Of a stretch of 64,000 nucleotides of DNA, positions 13,205 to 24,308 are shown in pieces. The position numbers were made by a program, and so were the translations under genes. The notes beneath the pieces are model-generated. The model had not been told where the DNA came from and searched no databases. It saw nothing but the letters and a program-made list of their open reading frames with translations. Positions within the stretch are counted from its first letter, which is position 1. Each line of letters starts with the position of its first letter. The DNA is from Heterocephalus glaber (taxonomy: Eukaryota; Chordata; Mammalia; Rodentia; Bathyergidae), in NCBI RefSeq assembly GCF_000247695.1, contig NW_004624784.1, positions 13,690,816-13,754,815 of the forward strand, written 5' to 3'.

Positions 13205-13393
13205 GGGGGGTGTGGTGGTGCACACCTGTAATCCCAGCACTCTAGAAGGTTGAAGCAGGAAGATCACAAATTCATTCAAACTCAATTTAGGCAAATTAGC
13301 AAATCAAGATTCTGTCTCAAAATAAAAAACAAAAAAAGGAGCTTGGGATGTAGCTCAGTGTGAAGGCCCTGGGTTTAATCCCCAGTAACAAAA
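13205..13393 (+). mobile_element. B1 + ID-like dimeric SINE
   Basis: B1 left part then GGGATGTAGCTCAGTGTGAA right part. Confidence 0.75.
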
Positions 13394-13700
13394 ATGAATA
13401 ATAAAAAAAACACGTCAAAAAATAAATTCTGGCACATTAAAAAGTTAAAGAGTTTATTTGAGCAGACAGTAATTCATGAATTGGGCAGCTCCCAGCTGGA
13501 AGTGGTTGGTACCCTGCTTGAAGGAGCAGAAGGAGAAGGATTGTTTAGCATGACTGTGGAAACAGAGCAAAAAATTAGCTGGTTGGTAACAATTTGAGCA
13601 ATTGTCTTATTTGAACCATGCAGTGAGAAGTTTAAGTTTAATATGACTAATCCCCAGTTAGCCATCCATGAGTGGCTGGTTTTCATATATAAGAAATTAA

Positions 13701-13858
13701 GGGCCCAGGGATTTAGCTCTGTGGTTCTGGCACCTGCCTCGCAAGCACAAGGTCCCGAGTTCAATCCCCAGTACCAAAAAAAAAGAAAAAAAGAAAAGAA
13801 AAGCTTTTTCTGCTAAAAGCGCAAGGCCCAGAGTTCAATCCCCGGTCCCCCCCCAAAA
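13701..13858 (+). mobile_element. ID SINE plus a second ID 3' end
   Basis: Full-length ID (13701-13790) then a partial ID 3' end to 13858. One AAGAAATTAA duplication brackets both. Confidence 0.8.
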
Positions 13859-14212
13859 AAGAAATTAAACAGAGTTAGGTTTTAGTTTGCTTAGTAGGAA
13901 CCCAGAGTATTACAGCCACCCCAGTCTAACAACCTCCCATTTTATTATCTTAACATTTCCATGCCATTATCACATCTAAAAAGAATTAATATCTCCTATA
14001 TATCAAATATCCAGTATTAAAATTTCTAGTTATGGTCCTCCCTCTGCATCCATGAAAGAATGGTTCCAAAATCCCAGATAACAAAATCCAAAGATGCTCA
14101 AATCCCTATACAAAATGGCATGGCATTTGCATACATTCCATGCATATTGGCCCATGTAACTCAAACCATCTATAGATGATTTATAATACCTATTTGGTGT
14201 AACACTGTATTG

Positions 14213-14311
14213 CTTTTTTTTTTCTTTTTTTTTTTTTGGTACTGGGGATCGAACTTGGGTCCTTGCACTTGTGCAGCAGACAGCGAAACCACTGAGCTAA
14301 ATCCCCAGCCC
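14213..14311 (-). mobile_element. ID SINE
   Basis: Perfect 13-bp duplication TAACACTGTATTG. Confidence 0.9.
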
Positions 14312-14574
14312 TAACACTGTATTGTTTAGGAAATAATAACAAGAAGAAAAGTCTGTTCATGTTCATGCATTTTTTTTTTCTAATAATTTTCAATCAGCTA
14401 TTGGTTGAATCTGTAGATGCAGAATCCAACAATACAGAAGGCTTATTGTGTTAAAGGTGATAAAATATCTTCTGCTTACTTATTTGACTTAGGGTACAAA
14501 TGAGGTCTAAAATGTGTAATTGGCTAATGTTTCCTAAGTATATCTTATTCTGTAGGTTCCCTTTTATCTCTTTG

Positions 14575-14658
14575 TTTGTTTGTTTGTGGTACGGGGAATC
14601 AAACTCAGGGCCTTGCACTTTCGAGGCAGGTGTGGTGCCACTGAGCTAAATCCCCAGC
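14575..14658 (-). mobile_element. ID SINE
   Basis: Antisense; duplicated flank ATCTCTTTGTTT. Confidence 0.85.
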
Positions 14659-14739
14659 AATCTCTTTGTTTCTTTCCAATATATATGTATATAGAGTCCA
14701 GAAAAAATGTATACATACTTCAGGAAAAGAAAAAAAGTG

Positions 14740-14950
14740 TGATGTTTTTTCAACAGATGGTGATACCCTCATATGGGGAACCCTGGAGAATGTCATATAT
14801 CACAGAAAAGCCACCACACTTCTGAACCTTAGAGAAGAAATTGAAAATGCATGTGCAGTCATCTCAGTGACCAAGGTTACCCAAGCAGCAGTTCATCGTA
14901 CTGATAAATGTCTAGAAGCTAATGGCCACCACTTTGAGCACCTCTTGTAA
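14740..14950 (+). pseudogene. Possible mariner-like transposase C-terminal fragment
   Basis: About 70 in-frame codons to a TAA, ending TDKCLEANGHHFEHLL. The pattern resembles the C-terminal end of mariner/IS630-type DDE transposases. No N-terminal or catalytic part was seen nearby. Chance is not excluded. Confidence 0.3.
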
Positions 14951-14985
14951 TTCTAGAGGCCAAAGGTAACTTGTATTAATCTCAT

Positions 14986-14989
<4 letters not shown>

Positions 14990-15052
<63 letters not shown>
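14990..15052. repeat. (CT)n(TA)n microsatellite
   Basis: Long CT run passing into TA. Confidence 0.95.
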
Positions 15053-15062
<10 letters not shown>

Positions 15063-15074
15063 TGTTTTGCTTTG

Positions 15075-15195
15075 GTTTTTTTGTTAAAGACAGGTTTTGC
15101 TATGTAGTTCAGGCTGGCCTCAAACTTACAAGGACCCTTCTGCCTCAGCCTTTCAAGTGCTAGCATTACAGGTGTGTGCCACCACACCCAATACT
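15075..15195 (-). mobile_element. B1 SINE
   Basis: Antisense B1 (TTTGCTATGTAGTTCAGGCT). Confidence 0.8.
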
Positions 15196-15254
15196 TTTTC
15201 ATTTTCTTAACAGAGTCTTCTGAAACACAAATGTTTTAAATCCCAGTAAGGTAT

Positions 15255-15725
15255 AATTTATTCTCCTTTCCTTTTATGATTATTATTTGTGTATCTTCTT
15301 TGAGATATCTTTGCCTAAGGCCCAGGGATTTAGCTCAGTGGTTCTGGCGCCTGCCGCACAAGTGCACCATCCCAAGTTCAATCCCCGGTACCAAAAAAAA
15401 AAAAAAAGATATCTTTGCCTACTCCAAAGTCATAGAGATGTTACCTTACAGTTTCTTTGAAAAGTTTCATAGTCTTAGATGTTACTCATCACAAGTTAAT
15501 TTTTATACATGGCTTGAGGTAAGGGTTGAAGTTCATGTTTTTTCCACACAGTTATCTATCTAGTTTTTCCAAGACCATCTGTTGAAAAAGATAACCTTTC
15601 CTCCCTTGTATTGTTGGGCACCTTCATTGAAAATCAATTGGTTATATGTGTTAGGGTCTATTTCTGAAACCTTTGTGTGCCCTGTTAAATTAAATATCTA
15701 TAGTTATGCTAATTCCACCAATATA
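15255..15725 (-). mobile_element. L1 fragment (antisense), split by an ID SINE
   Basis: AT-rich antisense L1 ORF2-type sequence (TTTTTCCAAGACCATCTGTT, CTTCATTGAAAATCAATTGG). Confidence 0.5.
15318..15406 (+). mobile_element. ID SINE
   Basis: Perfect 15-bp duplication AGATATCTTTGCCTA. Confidence 0.9.
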
Positions 15726-15731
15726 CTTCAC

Positions 15732-15816
15732 TTTTTTTTTTTTGGTACCAGGGATTGAACTCAGGCCCTTGTGCTTTGGAGGCAGGCACAATGCCACTGA
15801 GCTAAATCCCCAACCC
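15732..15816 (-). mobile_element. ID SINE
   Basis: Antisense; TACTTCA repeated on both flanks. Confidence 0.85.
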
Positions 15817-15862
15817 TACTTCAAAATATCTCATAGGTCAAAGATAAATCAATGGAAATGAG

Positions 15863-15964
15863 GGGCCAGGGATTTAACTCAGTGGTTCTGCCGCCTGCCT
15901 TGCAAGCACAAGGCCTCGAGTTCCATCCCTGGTACCAAAATAAATATAAATAAATAAATAAATA
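15863..15964 (+). mobile_element. ID SINE with (AAAT)n tail
   Basis: Perfect 12-bp duplication AATGGAAATGAG; tail expanded as a microsatellite. Confidence 0.9.
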
Positions 15965-15976
15965 AATGGAAATGAG

Positions 15977-16110
15977 AATTATTTTAATTAAATAAAATAC
16001 AACATATTAAAATTCATGGAATGCAGCCAAAACAGTACTTATTTATAGGTCCAAATATATACATAAAGATGCTCCTTAACTTATGTCCTGACAAGCCCAT
16101 TGCAAATTTA
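15977..16110 (+). mobile_element. Short L1 ORF2 fragment
   Basis: ATGCAGCCAAAACAGTACTT matches the L1 ORF2 wording for the AAVQALK-type region. Very decayed. Confidence 0.4.
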
Positions 16111-16950
16111 AAGTATCACTAGGGAAAAGTATTTTTTTAAGCGAAACGTTTATTGGTACATTTTAGATATGCATAATGATAACACTCATCATAGGGAATT
16201 TGTACCACCTGTACATGATATAGGGAAAACTATGTTTAATATACCTAACCCACCAAACATCATAGCTCAGCCCAGCCTACCTCAGGCATGCTCAGGACAC
16301 TTATATGAGCCTGCAGATGGCAAGATCAGCTAGCATAAAGCCCATCTTATAATACAGTGTTCAGTATCTCCTGAACACACACATACAGAATGTGAAAATA
16401 CAAACATACCCAAAACATGCTGGCCACACAGCACCGTAGAGTGCTTTATCATCATGGGGCTGGTACTGCTTATCACTAGCTCAGGAAAATGCCAAAATTT
16501 AAAACTTGAAGTATCATATCTACTGCATATGTATCATTTTTGCATCATTGTAAAGTCCAGAAATTACAAACCAAACCATCAACATCAGAGACCTTGTGTA
16601 TTAGGAAAGAACTTTCACATAAGAAATAGAGAAATAAAGAAATTTTCACATAGAGAAATTCCAGAGCCCAGAGAGCCTCACCAGCCAATCCAATTAGTCA
16701 GTGAAAGAAATAATCGCATAAAATTCTTCTAGAGTTTAAAAAGAGAGAACATTTTCCCACTAACTTTGAAGAGGCTAGCATAACCTTGATACCAAGACTT
16801 GTTTAACAAGGATATTCAAGAAAGGAAAATCATACACAAATTACATGAAAAATATTAAAAACAAAATTTAATATAAATAATATACTTCACCAACTAACAG
16901 AATAAAGTAGAAATATCATTGATTGTCTTACAGAAAAAAAAAGGCATTTG

Positions 16951-17040
16951 GGCTGGGGATTTAGTTCAATGGTGCCACTGCCTGCCTCACAAGCGCAAGG
17001 TCCTGAGTTCGATCCCCAGTACCAAAAGAAAAGAAAGAAA
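16951..17040 (+). mobile_element. ID SINE (first of a pair)
   Basis: Target-like GGCATTTG / GCGCATTTAG flanks. Confidence 0.85.
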
Positions 17041-17050
17041 GCGCATTTAG

Positions 17051-17137
17051 GGCCGGGGATTTAGCTCAATAGTTTCACCGCCTGCTGCACAGGCGCAAGA
17101 ACACGAGTTTGATCCCCAGTACCAAAAAAAAAAAAAA
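17051..17137 (+). mobile_element. ID SINE (second of a pair)
   Basis: Inserted beside the previous one in the same orientation. The GGCATTT-type target appears a third time after its tail. Confidence 0.85.
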
Positions 17138-17340
17138 GAAAGGGCATTTAATGCATTCAAAACTACTTATGATAAAACTCTTACTTAGTAAACTAGGAAT
17201 AGAATGGAACTTTTTTTTAGAATGGAACTTTCTTAACATGATAAAAAATATTTGTACAAAAAGAAGAGGGGAAACAGACAGCAAACACCATATCTGATAA
17301 GGAAATGAGATCAGGACTGAGTCAAGAATTCTCACCATCA

Positions 17341-17430
17341 GGGCCGGGAATTTAGCTCAGTGGTTCCGCTTCCTGCTTTGCAAGCGCAAGGTCCCGAATT
17401 CGATCCCTGGTACCATTAAAAAAAACAACA
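17341..17430 (+). mobile_element. ID SINE
   Basis: Perfect 14-bp duplication AATTCTCACCATCA. Confidence 0.9.
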
Positions 17431-17781
17431 AATTCTCACCATCATTCCACAGTGGAGGTGTAAAGCAAGGAGAAAAAAAAATCTAAAGATATAAGCATTA
17501 GAAAAATTTGCAGATGACATGATTGTGCACGTAGAAAACCCACCATAATTTAGAAATAAAATGTGGAGATATTTGAGGTTTGATCAGAGAAGCAGAAGCA
17601 TAGGAATGATGTAGAATAAAGGATTTATTTTAGAGGTTTAATCTTACACAATTGAGCTGTAAAAATGTCTATTAGTCTATGTGTGCTGCAACTGGTGTTG
17701 GCCACCTGCTCATAGGAGGGAAAGATCGAATGAAGCGGGAAAAAGAAAGGAAACTGGAACCCATAAAGATCAACTGGAGCC

Positions 17782-17783
<2 letters not shown>

Positions 17784-17865
<82 letters not shown>
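17784..17865. repeat. (CT)n(CA)n microsatellite
   Basis: CT run passing directly into CA. Confidence 0.95.
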
Positions 17866-17866
<1 letters not shown>

Positions 17867-18039
17867 ACCAGCACATCTGCAAAAATTTAGTTGGGCTGCA
17901 AAAAGGCCTGACATACATAATCTTTAGAGTAAGCACAGCTACTACTTTACTTTTGCCTTCCAAATTTGGGGTAATCTTCTTGTCTTGTGGTTAACCCTAA
18001 TCAGAATTTACTACATTCCAATGTACTTCCACACACTTG

Positions 18040-18470
18040 TATCAAATAGGAAATGAAAAGTTTTAAATATAATTTATGATATCATCAAAAACATAATATG
18101 CTTAGGCCTAATTCTACCCAAAAAAAGGATGCAAAACTTCTACACAGAAAGCCATAAAATATTTTTGAAAGCAGTACTAAATGCCATGTTCACAGAATGG
18201 AATACACAGTCATTAAACATGTCAATTTTCCCCAAACTCATTTCCAGATTCAATGTAATACTAATACAAAATTCATAAAAGAAATTCCAACTCTGCAGGG
18301 TTGTGTGTGTGTCTGTGTGTGCACATCCTTGTGAAGATCAAACCAAGGGCCTGTGCATGCTAGGCAAGCATTCTACCACCAAATTATATCCCTAGCCTTC
18401 AACAATTTTTTTCATTAGTGGAACTGCCAAACTGATTCTGAATTTAACTGGAAATGCAAAGGGGTGAAAA
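18040..18470 (+). mobile_element. L1 ORF2 fragment
   Basis: Downstream L1 ORF2 wording (CTACACAGAAAGCCATAAAA, TTCAATGTAATACTAATACA), split by an older antisense ID-like piece at about 18330-18400. Confidence 0.5.
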
Positions 18471-19451
18471 TACCAAAGGAGGAGAAAGAAAAGAAGGACA
18501 GGGAGGAGAAAAGGAGAGGAAGGAGAAGAGAGGAAGACAGGCTCAGGTCACTTCATCACCAAATTAAAGCAGAGCATAATGATAAACATGCTCCATCTCC
18601 CGCTACAGTTTTTAAGGAGGACTTCATCTCTTCCAGCCAGCAGGCATACTGAGCTCAGGCACAAGTCCTAATTGGAAAAGTAGAAGAATTTCAGAGAAGG
18701 ATAAATAAATTATCAGCCTGTGAGTGTCTTATGCCAAAGTCAGGGCCATAATAAGGAAGAACAGGGACCCTGAGACCAGTCAAACATGATTGAAACCCTT
18801 GACTCTCCAGATTTCCCTAATCCATGAGGCCTCATGTAAAAAAGTGCCTCAAAAGACATCATTAAGGCTCCTTAACATCTGCCTTCATTCCTCTCCTGGC
18901 CATCAGATCAGTCACTGGATTCACATCTCAAGATGACTCAACCAAGAAAGTCCTGGGCCTGCTATGGGAAGGGAGATTAATATGCCAAAGTAGTTGCCAG
19001 ACCTGACTGACAAGAAGCAGATGAGTTTACTTCTGAGTGGTACATGAGTCTAGTAGAAGAATGTAAAGCCAGATAGAGAAGGCTTTGTCACTGTGAGGCA
19101 CTCTCTTGTGACCGGGGAAATATAACACCTGATACAGGCTCTGGGGAGTTGATTTAAGGCCTATGCTTTTGAAAGTGGTGGCCCACACTAAATGAAGTAG
19201 AGACTCAGAATTGCCATGCCAACATGGACAAAAGACTGAAGAAGCTCAGAGCACTGGGCATGCTAGATTGAATCTGCTATATAATTCTGGGAAACCTACC
19301 AGCTGACTCTGTCCCTTGGCAGATACTTAGAGGATCAGCAAAGAGCATTCTGTTGCTGGAGCACCAACATTATGGAGAAGCTCAGCACTGGCCACTTTCT
19401 GTAGGCCAAGTTCCACCACAGACCTGGCTCCCTAGTTAATAATGGGAATGA

Positions 19452-19565
19452 GGCCAGGTATGGTAGCAAATGCTTATAATCCCACCACTCAGGAGGATGA
19501 AACAAGAGAACTGTGAGTTTGAGGCCAGCCTGGGCTACGTATTAAGACCCTGTATCAAAAAAAAA
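19452..19565 (+). mobile_element. B1 SINE
   Basis: B1 text with GAGGCCAGCCTGGGCTACGT and A-tail. Confidence 0.8.
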
Positions 19566-19719
19566 TTAAAACAAAACAGAAAAAAGGGAACAATAGGGTC
19601 CCAGAGAAGAAATGGCAACATTTAACTTCCAAAGTAAGGTGGCCATAAGGTCTAAGTGGCAACTTAGAGACCTGATTCACAGGGATCTTGGAAATGACTA
19701 CAACAGTCTATGGCATTCT

Positions 19720-19807
19720 TTTTTTTTGTTTTTGGTACTGGGGATCAAACTCGGGTCCTTGTGCTTGCGAGGCAGGGGGCGGAACCATTGAGCTAAATCC
19801 CTGGCTC
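19720..19807 (-). mobile_element. ID SINE
   Basis: Antisense full-length copy. Confidence 0.85.
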
Positions 19808-22559
19808 TAAATAATAATTTTTTTAATGTAAGTACATCCTATACATACTGTATCTGGCAATGTGTATATGTTTTCCCAAAAGAAATCCAAGATTAAATGA
19901 GCAGACAGTTGAGGTGAGCTTCCTCAATAAAAAGTTACAATTCTCTTTTGAGTTTCTAGCGCTGAGCTAATTCTCATATCCAGAACCAATCAACTAAAAG
20001 AAAAGCCAGGTCCTCCATAAGAAAGGCCATTAAAACACCATGACATATGTTCAAAATACAGCAATGATTATACAGTCCTTCGCCACAAGGACCTACCAGA
20101 GTAGGTAAACTGGTAGAAATTAAGTGACTGACTATAGGACATCAATTGACCATTAAGCCAGAACTGCCCATTACAAATGAGGCACCAAGTCACAAAGTGG
20201 GTGGTACAGCAACAACCCATTGTAAAATGTAATGAGTATAATCTGGATCAGGTGTGAATACAAGGACACAAATTGCAGCTGCTATAGTGCACTGCCCAGA
20301 TGCCTACCTTATCCAAACTGCTTTCCTCTCATCTCAACCCATGGATGATGATGGGTCATCCTCTGGGACAGCCAACAGAGGGGAACAGATCCTGAGCTTT
20401 GACACATGTCAGCTCAGTATGTGAATGGAAGCCCAAATTGGAGTGCTGCAGCCCTGCAGCCCTACCCAGAGGTAGCCTTGAGAGCCCTAGTGAAGGGAAT
20501 CCTCCCAAAGGGCAAAACATTGTGGCACTGCACCTAGACATCCACTTTATGTGGAAAGGAAAGCAGCCTAATGTTAGACTATGTGGAGACTCATGGACAG
20601 TGATGAATGATTTGTAATAGTAAAAGACTGGAGACAGGGAAGGATGGGGAAGGGGCACACGTGTGGACCTATGGGAATCCTTATAAAGTGTGAAAATCTT
20701 TGTGTCAAAGGTTAACGCCCATCTGTGGTGGCAATGGTGGAGGCTACACCCGAATGTGGTAGAGTGGGCTCCCACTCACCAAAGCTGATCTATCTACTAC
20801 CACTACCAAAACAGAGTCAGGGGCTGGGCTCCAGACTGGGCATCATCCTGAAGGAAGCCAGCCAATCACCCCTTGGTGAATGAAATTCATTGGACTCTTC
20901 ACTTGCTCTTAGCCAAAAGCCCAAGAAGTGATTAATACATTGGACTCTTTCTAAGCCAAACCTGAAAAGGACTCAATTCATTTGATAGGCCTGCTCAATT
21001 CATTTGACATATTGTGATACTGGTTTGGCTTTCTTGCCTGCAGGGCCTCAGCTAGCCCTACTATCCAAGAGTTCACACGCTGTCTGACCCGTCAGCCTTG
21101 AATCTTGCATACATAACAACAGGCTACTTTACCAAAATGTGTGCCAGTGGACATATGAGCGTGGAATACGTTGGTCCTATCCTGTACCACAGCATCCCCA
21201 AGCTGCCAGTGTGATGGATCAATGGACTACCCTTCTAAAGACATAGCTAAGGTATCAATTTAGAAATGACAGCCTGCTAGGATGGGTACTATCCTTCAGG
21301 ATGTGGTGTATATCTCAAACTTAGGACTGTAATATAGTACTCTGTTCCCAAAAAGTGGAACCTTTGTGTCCAGGAACTGAGGATTGGAAATAGGAGCATC
21401 AGTGAGCACCATTACTCCCAGTGACCCCCTTAGAACCATGGTACACAGCTACACCTCTGCCAAAAGACCAGAAGGCAAAAAAATGATTTGCTTTCTTAGC
21501 AGAGGGCATCTCTCCTCATCAGCAGGAAATGGCCTGCGGGGAGCTGGGAGAATAGATAGAACCCAAGGGCTCCTTGGACACCTCTTGGTCCCCACCAGGC
21601 AATGCTGATGGTAAGTGGGCAAGAGCAGTAGCTGCAGCCTGAATAGGCTGTGATGACCAGGGACTCAGACTCTTCCAGCTATGTCTTCCCTTAGGTCAGC
21701 AGAGGTGCCAGCTGGGGCTGGGAGTGACCTAGACTGAGTAACAAAGGACAAAGGTGATGACTATCAGATGGAGCCACCAGAACAGCTGTAGTGGGACTTG
21801 TCCCACTTGTCCCATTGACTTTCCTTTTATAAGCTTCTCCAAGTAAAGGGATCAAGCAGAATCCTGAGGCAGCTGTTTAAGGATGGGGTGAAATTATTCT
21901 ATGAAGAAAATGGACCCCAGCAAAGCAGGAGTAAACTGTTTGGATGCTACATGGCACCATCCAGGTGCCCCCTCAGGACCGCTCACTCCCCCAGCTGCTG
22001 GGATTGCTGTCCCCTGAGGATCACAGTTGAGCCCTGTCACAGGCAAAAGCAGCTGCCTTACCCAAGTTCACACTTGTCTCTGGGAACGGTTCACATCTAA
22101 CAAGTGGATGGTGTGTCCCTTGCTTCATTTCAGAAAGACTGAAGGGCCATGATAGCCTGAGAACTCCCATGGTGTTGACTGAGACCTCTGTTGCTATCTC
22201 ATGCAGTTCGCTTTCTCTCTCTCCCCAGATTCACTTCCCTACCCTCCCCACTTCCCTCAGGGGTGGTGTTGATCCTGCCCTCCCTCCGCAAGCCAGCTGC
22301 ACACAAATCTCCATTCAAGCTGTGTTTTCCAGAGAACTCAACTGATAACACTGATACACTTAGAAATATGAAGGTAACCACCAAGAAAAGAGAAGAGGAA
22401 GAAGGAGAGGAGGAAGAAATGTTTTAAGAAGTGGTGTTCTCTAGGAAGAAGCATAGGGTGAGGCGAGGTGGGGGAGGGACAGTTGGTATTTAGCCCTCCT
22501 GTATTCTTTGTTGTTCTTGACACGTGCATATATTACTTCCATGAGTAGAACATTTTTTG

Positions 22560-22905
22560 TTTAAAAACTTTAAAGATTCTGATACTGTCCCTCCTCTGTT
22601 TAAAACCCTTCAATTGTTTCCCATGCCCTCAGAAAATCCATAAAAATCCATAACATGGCTCATGAATCCCTCCCTCAGCCCCCACTGAGTTCCTTGTCTT
22701 ACTTCTTGCCATTCCTTCTCTCCTCTCTGTTGCCTGATGTTCTGGACTTGCCTTTTCTCTTATCTCTGGCTTCAGATATGCTGCTCCCTCTGGATTCTTT
22801 GCCTGTCCTCTCTACCTGGTTCACCCTATTCACCCGTCAGTTCAGCTTAGGCATTATCTGCTCAGGAAGATTTTCTCTGCTCCCAAACTGTCTCAGGCCC
22901 CCCCT
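22560..22905 (-). mobile_element. L2 LINE 3' fragment (antisense)
   Basis: TTAAAACCCTTCAATTGTTTC and the C/T-rich text to CAGGAAGATTTTCTCTGCTC follow the antisense L2 consensus pattern. Confidence 0.6.
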
Positions 22906-22944
22906 TCTCTTTGGTTTTGAGTTTGTTTGTTTGTTTGTTTGTTT

Positions 22945-23060
22945 GTTTTGAGACAGTCTCACCTTGAACTCATTGTGTAGTCCAGGGTGGCCCTGGTGGT
23001 AATCCTCCTGTCTCAGCCTCCTGTGTGCTAAGATAACAGGTGTGCACCACCGTGCTCGAA
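22945..23060 (-). mobile_element. B1 SINE
   Basis: Antisense B1 next to a (TTTG)n run. Confidence 0.8.
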
Positions 23061-23131
23061 TTTTGGGCTCCCCTCTCTCACTCCCACAGCTGTTTCATGC
23101 CCACATTGCCTTTCTTTTCCACAAGGTCTAT

Positions 23132-23217
23132 CTTTTTTTTTTTTATACTGGAGATCGAACTCGAGTCCTTGCGCTTTTGCAGCAGGCAGTGAAACCACTG
23201 AGCTAAATCCCCAACCC
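23132..23217 (-). mobile_element. ID SINE
   Basis: Antisense full-length copy. Confidence 0.85.
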
Positions 23218-23349
23218 ATCGACAGGGTCTATCTATCCTGTTACTGTTATAATAGTAGCACCCACCACAAAACTAGAGCAGAGTACAGTAGACATTACAT
23301 ATTTGCCAAGTAAGTCAAGTATGCCCAAATGTTTTCTAGAGTTCTTGCT

Positions 23350-23500
23350 TTGTAATCCACAACAAGTTATAAACTGTCTGAGCTTTGGTTTGCTCAGCAT
23401 AAAATGGGGATAAAAATAATACCTAGCTTGGAGTATTGTTTTGAGGATTAAATGAGATATGTTAGTAAAGCCCTTAGCATAATTCCAGGATATAGCAAGC
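23350..23500 (+). mobile_element. MIR SINE
   Basis: MIR-type 3' text ATAAAATGGGGATAAAAATA then AGGATTAAATGAGATA. Confidence 0.65.
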
Positions 23501-23504
23501 TTTT

Positions 23505-23905
23505 GATTAGTGCATGCTTAAAAACAAGGAAAGCTTGTGTCAACTAACCCTTAGACAAGTAGATTTGAGACTTTTACCCTTCCTAAAATTGAGTATTGTA
23601 TTTTTAAGCATTTTGGCAAAGATTATAGGGGAAAATGGCATCTCATGTTTTAAACAAACACATATTTTCAAACCAAACTATCTTCTTAATGAGATGGGTC
23701 CATCCTGCTGTCACATGCCAGGCGCACCATGAAGAAAACAAATATTCAGTGCACCTCTCTCTCTTCCTGTCACAGCTTATGGGAGGAAGGAGCATCTGTG
23801 AAAGCAGATGCTAGGGACACTGTGCATGGCACAGGCAACTAAATGGCAGGTACTTATCATAACACCTTCAGGTTTTGCCAGAATCCTCTTGCTTATACTT
23901 ATGTG
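23505..23905. promoter_or_regulatory. CD3E: CD3E proximal upstream region
   Basis: Repeat-free 400 bp before exon 1. No TATA box. Likely holds promoter elements, which cannot be assigned by eye. Confidence 0.35.
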
Positions 23906-23909
23906 AAGT

Positions 23910-24071
23910 CTGTGGGGTCCAGCTTTCCTCAGCCCATCCAAGTGGAGGCCTCTGCCTTGAACATTGCCAAGTGACGTAGAATCCCCGGGCCCCGAGGCCC
24001 CTCAACACTTCCTGTGTGGGGTACAGAAACCCGCCTCCCTTCCCAGCCTCAGATGTCTGCTTCAGAAAATG
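23910..24071 (+). other. CD3E: CD3E exon 1 (noncoding, 5' end approximate)
   Basis: This stretch resembles the CD3E 5' leader as I know it from human (GTGGAGGCCTCTGCCTTGAA, then ACTTCCTGTGTGGGG, then CTTCAGAAAATG). It ends at a strong donor, GTGAGT, at 24072. The 5' boundary is a guess because no TATA box fixes it. Intron 1 would be only 125 bp. Confidence 0.7.
24007..24021 (+). promoter_or_regulatory. CD3E: ETS-RUNX composite motif in CD3E promoter/leader
   Basis: ACTTCCTGTGTGGGG joins an inverse ETS core (TTCC) to a RUNX-like TGTGGG. This pairing is common in T-lineage promoters, and the same string occurs in the human CD3E leader as I remember it. Binding is inferred. Confidence 0.45.
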
Positions 24072-24196
24072 GTGAGTCTCTCCTTAGAGCACCTCCCTTT
24101 TTCATCCTAGGATTGGGAACAAAGACCCCAGGAACTTGTATCCAGCACATGTTTTGAAAATGTCCTTTTCTGAAAATGTCTTGGTTTCCTTTTCAG

Positions 24197-24308
24197 AATT
24201 AATAAACTGACTTACCTCCGCCATCTTAATCGAGCAAGCATCCAGTGAGTGAAAGAAGTATGCAGTCGAGCACTCTCTGGAGGGTTCTGGGACTCTGCCT
24301 ACTGTCAG
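24197..24308 (+). CDS. CD3E: CD3E exon 2: 5' UTR, start codon, signal peptide
   Basis: Acceptor TTTCAG ends at 24196; ATG at 24260; donor GTGAGT at 24309. Encodes 16 codons plus one base of the hydrophobic leader. Confidence 0.93.

Larger units (their letters stand above)
16690..17575 (+). mobile_element. L1 ORF2 fragment with three ID insertions
   Basis: Contains TTGCAGATGACATGATTGT (the reverse-transcriptase FADDM-type motif) and GGTGTAAAGCAAGGAG, in L1 order. Frameshifted and stopped. Holds IDs at 16951, 17051 and 17341. Confidence 0.6.
18650..22200 (+). mobile_element. Decayed ERV-L-like (class III) internal region
   Basis: Long repeat-like stretch with many stops. The part near 21190-21430 (GATGGATCAATGGACT, then CACCATTACTCCCAGTGACC) resembles internal sequence of old ERV-L/HERV16-type elements. 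Interrupted by a B1 (19452-19565) and an antisense ID (19720-19807). No usable frame remains. Family by memory of wording, not alignment. Confidence 0.4.

Noticed and set aside
18464..18545. Lysine/arginine/glutamate-rich open frame
   Set aside because: Simple purine-rich DNA beside an L1 fragment.
20356..20775. 139-codon antisense open frame
   Set aside because: Low-complexity residue mix within repeat-derived sequence; no motif.
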